Positions 1-6,696 of a stretch of 64,000 nt of DNA are shown piece by piece. The stretch spans positions 248,001 to 312,000 of the forward strand of contig DGNO01000003.1 in the NCBI GenBank assembly GCA_002389665.1, read 5' to 3'. How positions within the stretch are numbered: position 1 is the first letter of the stretch; each line of letters begins with the position of its first letter. The position numbers were made by a program, and so were the translations under genes. The stretch comes from Rhodobiaceae bacterium UBA4490 (lineage in GTDB: Bacteria > Pseudomonadota > Alphaproteobacteria > Parvibaculales > Parvibaculaceae). The notes under the pieces are model-generated. The model was not told the origin of the DNA. It did not search any database and worked only from the letters and a program-made list of their open reading frames with translations.

Positions 1-1464
1 TTCGGCCTTGGCGCGGCGCAGGTATTCATCACCGCCATTGCCATTGCCGCCGTTGCCTATGCCTGGGGCAATGCGCCGGCTGCCGCCCTTCTCATCGGCG
101 CGGGCCTTGCCCTTTCCTCCACCGCCATGGTCATGCAGACCTTGAGCGAGCGGGGCGAGATTGCCTCACGCTTCGGCCGGGTGAGCTTTTCGGTCCTGCT
201 TTTTCAGGATCTTGCCGTCGCCCCCATTCTCATTCTCGTCACCGCCTTTGGCAGCTCGGTGGAAGGCAGCAATCTTTTTGCCGATGGGCTCTGGACGCTC
301 GGTAAAGCCGCGCTTGCCGTCGTCATTCTGCTCTTTCTCGGGCGGATCGTCTTGCGCGGGCTTCTTAGCATCGTCGCCAATGTGGGCAGCACGGAGCTGA
401 ATGCGGCCACCGCCCTTTTCATCATTCTCGGCATCGCAGCTGCGACGGAAATGGCCGGGCTTTCCATGGCGCTCGGGGCGTTTCTTGCCGGGCTCATTCT
501 GGCGGAAACAGAATTTCGCCATCAGGTGGAAGCCGACATCATGCCCTTCAAAGGGCTCTTGCTCGGGCTCTTTTTCATCTCTGTCGGCATGGCACTCGAT
601 CTTTCCGTATTGCTCGACAGTTTAGGCTGGCTGCTTTTCTCGCTCGCCGGGCTCCTGGCGCTGAAGACGGCGATTACCACGGGCCTCGCCCTTGCCTTCG
701 GGCTGACGCGGCCGGAAGCGGTGCGCACCGGCCTTTCACTTGCCGAGGCCGGGGAGTTTGCTTTCGTCATTCTGGCTTCGGCGCTCACCTTCAAGCTCAT
801 TCCGCCGGAGACGGGCCAGTTCATGGCGGTGCTGGCCGGGCTTTCCATGGCGCTGACGCCGCTTCTCGTGCCGTTCAGTGCCTGGCTCGTCAAACGCTAT
901 GAAGGCGCGCAGGCCGCGCGCGAACGCCCGGCCCATGACGACACGCTGCGCGACCATGTGGTGATTTGCGGGTATGGCCGGGTCGGCCAGACGGTGGCGG
1001 ACCTCATGCGTCTGCAGACCGTGCCTTATGTGGCGCTCGATCTCGACCCCTCGCTCATCAAGGCCTGCCGGGCGCGCAGCGAGCCGGTTTTTTACGGTGA
1101 TGCCATACGCCCGGATGTGCTGGAACGCTTCGGCGCTTCCCGAGCCGCCGCCATCGTCATCACGCTCGATGCGCCGCAGGCCGCTCACAAAGCTTTCGAG
1201 ATCGTGCGGGATATGTGGCCGGATGTGCCGGTTTTCGTGCGCGCGGCAAATGCCGAGGAAGCCGACCGCTATATGAAGCTCGGTGCCCGCCATGTGGTGC
1301 CCGAAACGCTGGAGGCGAGCCTGCAGCTTTCCGGCCAGGTGCTCCATGCGCTGGGCACGCCCATGGAGGCCGTCAACACGATCATCGAACGCATCCGCCA
1401 GGATCAATATGCGCCGATCGCCGATGTCATCGAAGGCAAGAGCGCTTCGGAAAAAGAGAATTAG
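1..1464 (+). CDS. KefB/KefC-type monovalent cation:proton antiporter (CPA2), 5' end missing
   Basis: The reading frame is open from the first base of the window, so the true start lies upstream; about 487 residues are visible. The first ~290 residues are a run of hydrophobic segments with the CPA2 exchanger pattern, including a GLALSSTAMVMQTL stretch and a later AEAGEFAFVIL stretch. From about residue 320 there is a Rossmann TrkA-N domain with the nucleotide-binding pattern VVICGYGRVGQ. This two-part architecture is that of K+/H+ antiporters of the KefB/KefC/YbaL type in the inner membrane. The substrate ion cannot be read from sequence. It converges with the next gene, leaving only 9 bases between stops and no visible hairpin. 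Confidence 0.9.
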   Translation, partial: FGLGAAQVFITAIAIAAVAYAWGNAPAAALLIGAGLALSSTAMVMQTLSERGEIASRFGRVSFSVLLFQDLAVAPILILVTAFGSSVEGSNLFADGLWTLGKAALAVVILLFLGRIVLRGLLSIVANVGSTELNAATALFIILGIAAATEMAGLSMALGAFLAGLILAETEFRHQVEADIMPFKGLLLGLFFISVGMALDLSVLLDSLGWLLFSLAGLLALKTAITTGLALAFGLTRPEAVRTGLSLAEAGEFAFVILASALTFKLIPPETGQFMAVLAGLSMALTPLLVPFSAWLVKRYEGAQAARERPAHDDTLRDHVVICGYGRVGQTVADLMRLQTVPYVALDLDPSLIKACRARSEPVFYGDAIRPDVLERFGASRAAAIVITLDAPQAAHKAFEIVRDMWPDVPVFVRAANAEEADRYMKLGARHVVPETLEASLQLSGQVLHALGTPMEAVNTIIERIRQDQYAPIADVIEGKSASEKEN

Positions 1465-1473
1465 GAGACGCGC

Positions 1474-2016
1474 CTAGCTCTCATAAGCCTCGACCTTGGT
1501 CAGCTCCAGCGTATAAGCGGCATTGCCGAGATCGTTGAGATGCTTGTCGGTTTTCAGGACCCCTTCGATCCAGACCGCGTCCCAGGTAAAGAGCACGTCT
1601 TCTTTCGCCGTCACATAGATGATCTGATTGGGCGGCGGCGGGGGCACGTGAATGCAGGCGCCGAAATAAGGCACGAGCAAAAATTCCGTCACCTCGCCCG
1701 CATTCAGCTCGAACGGCACCATGAAACCGGGGATACGGATATTTTTGCCGTTCAGGTCTTCCACCACATTATAGGTGCCGAACTGTATGGGCTTGTCGGC
1801 GGCACTGCCTTCAGGGATGAGGCTCATATCCGGCATGGTGCTCATCTGCTGCTCGTAAAGCTCCATGAGCCGCTCTTCCTCGCCGGGCGGCATTAAATCC
1901 TCCCAGGACAAGGTGACTTGCTCGCCCTCGTCTTCCGCCGCGCTGAGCGGCAGCGCTGCGCCCAACGAAAGAACAAAGGCCGCAAGGAACAGGAAGTGCC
2001 GGAACAAAAACATCAT
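1474..2016 (-). CDS. exported DUF3299 protein, last gene of a zrg-like zinc-uptake operon
   Basis: A 180-residue protein with an N-terminal signal peptide (hydrophobic core FLFLAAFVLSLGAALPLSAA), followed by a DUF3299-type domain. The domain shows the characteristic core NGKNIRIPGFMVPFE and FLLVPYFGACIHVPPPPPNQ, with a Cys-Ile-His-Val-Pro sequence that could bind a metal. I chose the ATG at 2016 because AAGG lies five bases upstream; two GTG codons just before it are less likely. It starts 8 bases after the permease stop, so it is probably co-transcribed with the ABC transporter. DUF3299 genes are known beside this type of transporter. The role is unknown; a periplasmic accessory or metal-handling factor is an inference. 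Confidence 0.8.
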   Translation of the reverse strand: MMFLFRHFLFLAAFVLSLGAALPLSAAEDEGEQVTLSWEDLMPPGEEERLMELYEQQMSTMPDMSLIPEGSAADKPIQFGTYNVVEDLNGKNIRIPGFMVPFELNAGEVTEFLLVPYFGACIHVPPPPPNQIIYVTAKEDVLFTWDAVWIEGVLKTDKHLNDLGNAAYTLELTKVEAYES

Positions 2017-2024
2017 CACCACCT

Positions 2025-3296
2025 TTAAACTCTGACCGTCAGACCGTCGGCAAGCGAATTGCGGTAAGCGCGCAGGGCCGGAAAGAGCCCGAGAAGCAGC
2101 GCCGCGCCGACGACGGCCAGAACAAGATAGAGATCATAAAGGCCAGGTTGAAGGGTGCCGAGGAAAATTCCGAGCTGTGCCTCGATAAAGGACCGGGCCG
2201 CGGTAAGTGCCATATAGATGGCCGCAATGCCTGCGAGTGCACCGGCCAGCGCCAATAGCGCCGCCTCGCTCATCAAAAGCGCGAAAATCATCCAGGGCCG
2301 GGCGCCCACCGAGCGCAGGATCGCCATTTCCCGCCGCCGTTCGTTCAGGCTCGTCATGATCGCCGTGAGCATGCCCAAAAGCCCGGTAAAGACCACAAAA
2401 GCGGCAATGGAGGTGAGCGCCGTTTCGGCCACCGAAACCACCCGCCAAAGCTGGGAAAGGGCAACGCCCGGAATGACGGCCTGCAAGGGCTCGCTCTTAT
2501 ATTGATTGATCTCGCGCTGGACCTTGAGCGCGGCGATACGCGATTTCAGGCCCATAAAGAAGGCCGTGATCTCGGCAGGCTGCAATTCCATCTGGCGCAC
2601 GCGCTCCGGCGTATAAAGCGCGGCAAGCGGACTGCGCGCGCCGCTTTCCCAGCCCAGATGAATGGCCTCGATCCCTTCCAGGGGCACATGCACCGTGCTG
2701 TCCACCGGCGTGCCCGTGCGCTTTAAAATACCGGCCACGCGGAAGGGCTTGTTCTCATGATTGGCAAAACTCGTCTCGCCGATGCCATGGGACAGCGTGA
2801 TTGCATCCCCCAGCTTATAGCCGAGGCGGCTTGCGACTTCCGCGCCGAGCACCGCATCGAAAACATCATCGAAGGGCGCGCCTTCGCTGAATGCGAGCGG
2901 GCGGCGCTGGCCGTATTGGTAATGCTCGAAATAGCCTCCCGTCGTACCCATGACACGGAAACCGCGATGGGAATCGCCGAGCGAGATCGGCACCGTCCAG
3001 GCCGTGTCGGGATGCTCTGCGAATTCGCGGTAGCTTTCCCAGGTGATGTTGTTCGTCGCATCACCGATGCGGAAGACGGAATAAAGCAGCAAATTGACCG
3101 AGCCCGAGCTCGCGCCGACGATAAGGTCTGTGCCCGAGATCGTGTTGTCGAAACTTTCCTTTGCGCCGAGGCGGATCTTCTCGACGCCTAAAAACAGCAT
3201 GACGGAAAGCGCGATGGCAAAAAGCGTGAGCAGCGCGGTGACGCGCCGGTTCATCAGCGAGCGGGCGGCCAGGGGCAGAAAGAAGAAACGGTTCAT
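2025..3296 (-). CDS. FtsX/MacB-like ABC transporter permease
   Basis: A 423-residue membrane protein. One membrane segment near the N-terminus (after the motif RSLMNRRVTALLTLFAIALSVMLFLG) is followed by a ~200-residue extracytoplasmic MacB-like domain and then three C-terminal membrane segments, including LTSLNERRREMAILRSVGARP, a hallmark of FtsX-fold permeases. The start is the ATG at 3296, whose first bases overlap the stop of the ATPase gene (ATGA); the longer upstream reading would overlap the ATPase gene in a second frame. FtsX/MacB permeases usually move lipoproteins, peptides or drugs or act by mechanotransmission. The link to zinc here comes from the neighbours, not from this protein. 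Confidence 0.88.
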   Translation of the reverse strand: MNRFFFLPLAARSLMNRRVTALLTLFAIALSVMLFLGVEKIRLGAKESFDNTISGTDLIVGASSGSVNLLLYSVFRIGDATNNITWESYREFAEHPDTAWTVPISLGDSHRGFRVMGTTGGYFEHYQYGQRRPLAFSEGAPFDDVFDAVLGAEVASRLGYKLGDAITLSHGIGETSFANHENKPFRVAGILKRTGTPVDSTVHVPLEGIEAIHLGWESGARSPLAALYTPERVRQMELQPAEITAFFMGLKSRIAALKVQREINQYKSEPLQAVIPGVALSQLWRVVSVAETALTSIAAFVVFTGLLGMLTAIMTSLNERRREMAILRSVGARPWMIFALLMSEAALLALAGALAGIAAIYMALTAARSFIEAQLGIFLGTLQPGLYDLYLVLAVVGAALLLGLFPALRAYRNSLADGLTVRV

Positions 3297-4036
3297 GCTC
3301 CCTCCTCCGACGCCTGCGCCGCGCGGTTCACCTCGGGCAGCGCAATGGCGCGGGTGAAGAACCGACTGAGCGAGGTGTCGTGACTGACAAAGACGAGCGC
3401 GCTTTGCGCCCGCTCGCATTCCTCGATCAGAAGTTCCAGAAACCGGCCTTGCGCGCGCGCATCGAGGGCGGAAGTAGGCTCATCGGCGATCAGGATTTCC
3501 GGCCCGCCGATCAGCGCGCGGGCTGCGGCAACGCGCTGCTGCTGGCCGACGGAAAGCTGCGTCACCGGGCGCTGCAGCAGCGCCTCATCGCGCAGCCCGA
3601 GATGGGCCAGAAGACGGCGCGCCTCGCCGGTGAGCGTGCCCGTTGCAGCAAGGGCGGCCTCCCTGCGGCGCAGCGAAAAGCGGCAAGGAAGAATGACATT
3701 GTCGATTAAGGAGAGATAGGGGAGCAGATTGAACATCTGAAAGACGATGCCGAGATGCTCCGCGCGGAACCTGTCACGGCCCGCCGCGCTAAGCGCGCCG
3801 AGATCCTGCCCGAGCAGCATGACTTTGCCGCGTGCCGGCGTCAGCACCCCGCCGATGAGGCCCAGCAGTGTGCTCTTGCCGCTGCCCGAGGGCCCTTCGA
3901 CGAAGACTTTCTCGTTCCTTGCAATATGAAGAGCAGGGATGTCGAGCACCGGCGCCCCGCCCGGCCAGGCAAAACTGAGATCCTGCAAGGCAATCGCCAC
4001 CTCGCCTTGAGGCGCTTGCGCAAGCGTCCGGCTCAT
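3293..4036 (-). CDS. ABC transporter ATP-binding protein (LolD/MacB type)
   Basis: A 247-residue cytoplasmic ATPase. It has a Walker A motif GPSGSGKSTLL, a signature motif LSVGQQQR, a Walker B motif ILIADEPTSALD and a switch His in VFVSHD. The length and sequence match the LolD/MacB class that pairs with FtsX-fold permeases, which is exactly its downstream neighbour (4-base overlap). It starts 34 bases after the stop of the ZrgA-like gene, so one transcript from the Zur-box promoter is likely. The substrate is not visible in this subunit; context suggests zinc. Confidence 0.92.
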   Translation of the reverse strand: MSRTLAQAPQGEVAIALQDLSFAWPGGAPVLDIPALHIARNEKVFVEGPSGSGKSTLLGLIGGVLTPARGKVMLLGQDLGALSAAGRDRFRAEHLGIVFQMFNLLPYLSLIDNVILPCRFSLRRREAALAATGTLTGEARRLLAHLGLRDEALLQRPVTQLSVGQQQRVAAARALIGGPEILIADEPTSALDARAQGRFLELLIEECERAQSALVFVSHDTSLSRFFTRAIALPEVNRAAQASEEGA

Positions 4037-4070
4037 ATCGCCTCTTTAATGTGGCACTGAAAATTCGGCC

Positions 4071-4724
4071 TCATTCAAACTCCCATCCGGGACGGGCGGG
4101 GTTCAGAATTTCTGCCGCCTGCCGGTCCGCGCTCAAGAACACGGCTTCGATCTTCTCAAACCCGGAGAAAAGAGAAAAGAGGCGTGTTTCAAAACCGGCA
4201 ATATCCGCCGGCGCAGCGCAGGTGAATGTGTAAGCAGCGCGTATTTCCGCGTGAGCCTCACCCGCATCGTGGTGCGCCTCGTGATCATGGGCATCATGAT
4301 CATGGTCTTTATCATGATCGTGCTCATCATGATGGGCATCGTGCCCTTCTTCCATATCACCCAGTTTTTCGAAGCTGAGATCGGAGAGCGCCGCTTCTTT
4401 GAGCACGCAGTTCCCACCCGCGAAGCTGAAAAGAGCATCGCCGTCTTTCAGCGTCTCCTTAGCCGTAGCCAGCTTTGCACGCTCCTCGTCCGTTTCCGGG
4501 CTGTGCTCGAACCCCGTCAGATTGGCGAGCGGACTATGCAGCTCGACCTGCAGCACCTCGCCGTCAAGCGCCATGGAAAGCTCAGCCTGTCCGTGCACAT
4601 GAGCGTCTGCCTGGCGCCTTTCCTCCGCGCCCGCCGAAAAAGACAAAGCGCAAAGGGCGAGCGCCGCATAAGCACTGCGCGATGCAACGGAGAAAAAGAG
4701 ACGCGGTCGTGTCTTGGCCGGCAT
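4071..4724 (-). CDS. zrgA: ZrgA-like (DUF2796) periplasmic zinc-binding protein
   Basis: A 217-residue exported protein. A signal peptide ending near SFSAGA is followed by DAHVHGQAELSMALDGEVL, the conserved start of DUF2796/ZrgA proteins. Residues ~128-158 are a His/Asp loop with 12 histidines in 31 residues, a typical zinc-collecting loop of periplasmic metal-binding proteins. ZrgA of Vibrio cholerae is the periplasmic part of a Zur-regulated zinc uptake system, ZrgABCDE. I chose the ATG at 4724 because GGAGGAAG precedes it and because a Zur box lies at 4747-4763, which would fall inside the coding region if the upstream ATG at 4787 were used. First gene of the operon with ATPase, permease and DUF3299 gene. 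Confidence 0.88.
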   Translation of the reverse strand: MPAKTRPRLFFSVASRSAYAALALCALSFSAGAEERRQADAHVHGQAELSMALDGEVLQVELHSPLANLTGFEHSPETDEERAKLATAKETLKDGDALFSFAGGNCVLKEAALSDLSFEKLGDMEEGHDAHHDEHDHDKDHDHDAHDHEAHHDAGEAHAEIRAAYTFTCAAPADIAGFETRLFSLFSGFEKIEAVFLSADRQAAEILNPARPGWEFE

Positions 4725-4746
4725 AGGCTTCCTCCGGAAAAGGGAA

Positions 4747-4763
4747 ATGTTATGTTGTAACAT
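4747..4763 (-). promoter_or_regulatory. Zur box upstream of the zrg-like operon
   Basis: The sequence ATGTTA-N5-TAACAT is a perfect inverted repeat with 6-base arms. It matches the inner core of the known enterobacterial Zur operator (ATGTTA TANTA TAACAT). It sits 22 bases upstream of the chosen start of the ZrgA-like gene, where binding would block transcription. Predicted effect: repression when zinc is sufficient. The match is seen directly; the regulator itself is not in the window. Confidence 0.82.
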
Positions 4764-4809
4764 ATTCTCCCCCTCCGCTCTTTTCAAGCGCTACGCCGCG
4801 CTACTCTTT

Positions 4810-6468
4810 TTAGTTCGACCAGTAGATGAACGTCTCTCCTTCTACCTGCGGCGCGTTCAGCGGGCGGTCGATGGCAATAGGCGCTTCGATGAGGGACGGC
4901 CAGAGCGGCTTGCCTTGCCGGGCATTGATCGCATCGAGTTTTGCCGTCATCTCGGCCAGCTTTTCCGGCTCGCTGGCGGAAAGGTCCTGCTGCTCGGTCG
5001 GATCGTCATTCAAATTGAAGAGCCAGACTTTGTCTTGCGTGCCGGAGCGCTGCAGTTTCCAGCCCTCGTCCATCAGGACCATATAATCGCCCGAGCGCCA
5101 GAAGAGCGGACGGGACGGCGCAGGCTCTCCCTTTACCAGGGCGGCAAGGTCGATACCGTCGATCTGACGGTCTTTGGGCGGGGCGGCGCCCGCGGCGGCG
5201 GCCACGGTCGAGAAAATATCGATATGCGCGGCAGGTGCGGCTAGCTGCGTACCGGCGGGCAGCACTTTGGGCCATTTAAGGAAGTAAGGCACATGAATGC
5301 CGCCTTCAAAGAAGGTCGCTTTCCAGCCCCGGTAAGGCCGGTTGAGATCCGGCAGACCCACATAATGGGCGCCGCCATTATCGCTCGTAAAAATCACCAG
5401 CGTGTTATCTTCAAGGCCGTTTTCTTTCAGCGCGCCAAGTACCTCGCCAATGCCCCGGTCGAGGGCGCGGATCATCGCGGCGTAAACGCGTTCGGTATGA
5501 TCCTCGATATGAGAGAGCGCGTCGTAATCGGCGCGGGTTGCCTGAAGCGGTGTGTGCGGGGCGTTATAGGCAAGATACATAAAGAAAGGACGGTTTTTGT
5601 TCGCCTCGATGGCTTTGGCAGCCTCGGCGCTCAAATAGTCGGTCATGTAACCATCCGGCTCGAAGCGGCCCGAGCCGTTGAAGCGGATAGCGTAGGGAAG
5701 GTTCGCCCAGAGGAAGGTGTCGATCGGGTCGAAGTCCTGAATGGAGTTCACCGCATCCGGATGGTCCTTGGGTAAGAACATGGCCGCCCCCGGCATGAAG
5801 CCGAGATATTCATCGAAGCCATGGGCATCCGGGCGCATGCCCGGCGCACCGCCCAGATGCCACTTGCCGAGCATGAGCGTGTGATAGCCGCGCTCCTGAA
5901 GAAGCTCGGCGACCGTCACTTCAGAATGAGGGATGCCCATATCATCGACCGGCGGCGTCTCCGCCTCGCGCTCGGCGTGATAGAAGGCCGGCGGGTCGCG
6001 GTCCTCGTTAAAGCTCGCGATCAGCCGGTGAAAGGGGACGGGAGCGGGCGTGAACTCGTAGCCGAAACGGGTCGCATAGCGCCCGGTCATGATCGCCGCG
6101 CGGGAGGGCGCGCAGGTGGCATTGCCCGCATAACCATTGGCAAAGGTGACGCCGCTCCTCGCAATGGAATCGATGTTTGGCGTCGGCACGCTGCCGCCGG
6201 CAAGCCCGCCGCCTGCAAAGGTCAGATCGTTGAACCCCAGATCGTCGGCCAGAATAAGGATCACATTGGGCGCGCGTTCGCCCGCAGGCCGATCCGCTTC
6301 CGCCGGCCCTTCTTCCCAAACGACGGGACGGTTCGGACCGATGGGGTCGCGCCATTCGCCAATGATCCCCGGCAGATAGATCCAGTATTGCGCCGCCAGA
6401 TACCAAAGCGCTGCGCCCACCAACACAGCTGCCGCCAAGAGGCCGCCGGTCTTCTTCCCGATCGTCAT
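4810..6468 (-). CDS. sulfatase (arylsulfatase family), membrane-anchored
   Basis: A 552-residue sulfatase. An N-terminal hydrophobic segment (residues ~8-28) should anchor or export it. The metal-binding start VILILADDLGFNDL (Asp75, Asp76) and the formylglycine signature C-A-P-S-R at Cys119 followed by AAIMTGRY are intact, as is the later TSDNGG motif. It would hydrolyse a sulfate ester outside the cytoplasm after Cys119 is converted to formylglycine; no formylglycine-generating enzyme is visible in this window. The start is the ATG at 6468, preceded by GGAGG. It lies downstream of the DUF1302 gene on the same strand but a hairpin terminator separates them. The natural substrate is unknown. 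Confidence 0.92.
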   Translation of the reverse strand: MTIGKKTGGLLAAAVLVGAALWYLAAQYWIYLPGIIGEWRDPIGPNRPVVWEEGPAEADRPAGERAPNVILILADDLGFNDLTFAGGGLAGGSVPTPNIDSIARSGVTFANGYAGNATCAPSRAAIMTGRYATRFGYEFTPAPVPFHRLIASFNEDRDPPAFYHAEREAETPPVDDMGIPHSEVTVAELLQERGYHTLMLGKWHLGGAPGMRPDAHGFDEYLGFMPGAAMFLPKDHPDAVNSIQDFDPIDTFLWANLPYAIRFNGSGRFEPDGYMTDYLSAEAAKAIEANKNRPFFMYLAYNAPHTPLQATRADYDALSHIEDHTERVYAAMIRALDRGIGEVLGALKENGLEDNTLVIFTSDNGGAHYVGLPDLNRPYRGWKATFFEGGIHVPYFLKWPKVLPAGTQLAAPAAHIDIFSTVAAAAGAAPPKDRQIDGIDLAALVKGEPAPSRPLFWRSGDYMVLMDEGWKLQRSGTQDKVWLFNLNDDPTEQQDLSASEPEKLAEMTAKLDAINARQGKPLWPSLIEAPIAIDRPLNAPQVEGETFIYWSN

Positions 6469-6488
6469 CTATATCCTCCACCCCCGAT

Positions 6489-6505
6489 TTAATGCTTTAC
6501 ATTAA
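6489..6505 (-). promoter_or_regulatory. operator-like inverted repeat upstream of the sulfatase gene
   Basis: TTAATG-N5-CATTAA is a perfect inverted repeat with 6-base arms in the 100-base gap between the hairpin at 6568-6601 and the sulfatase start. Its size and position suit a dimeric repressor site. The cognate regulator is unknown; no known consensus is claimed. Confidence 0.45.
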
Positions 6506-6567
6506 GTCAGAAAGAGAAGCCTGTCCAGTTGAAGGAGCCTGCAAAAGCCAAGGCAGCCCGCAAAAGA

Positions 6568-6601
6568 AAGAGCGGAGATGGATCGCTCCATCTCCGCTCT
6601 T
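6568..6601 (-). terminator. terminator of the DUF1302 gene
   Basis: A perfect 15-base-pair stem (6568-6582 with 6587-6601) around a 4-base loop, followed on the minus strand by a T-rich tract (TTTCTTTT counting the end of the stem). It lies about 95 bases after the DUF1302 stop and isolates that gene from the sulfatase promoter. Confidence 0.8.
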
Positions 6602-6696
6602 AGATCGCTGCGCGGATGCGCATTTGAGGGATGCTGACATCGAGGCACAACGAAGAGGTCTTGGAAGAGGGCGGCCGGAACCGCCCTCCTCATGTC

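Noticed and set aside
2025..3419. Upstream start of the FtsX-like permease at 3419
   Set aside because: Would overlap the ATPase gene by over 120 bases; ATG 3296 with ATGA overlap fits operon coupling and the family N-terminus.
4251..4360. CAT/ATG-rich repetitive stretch in the ZrgA-like gene
   Set aside because: It looks like a short DNA repeat but is just codons of the His/Asp-rich zinc loop.
4071..4787. Upstream start of the ZrgA-like gene at 4787
   Set aside because: It would place the Zur box inside the coding region; the ATG at 4724 has a strong ribosome-binding site and a proper signal peptide.
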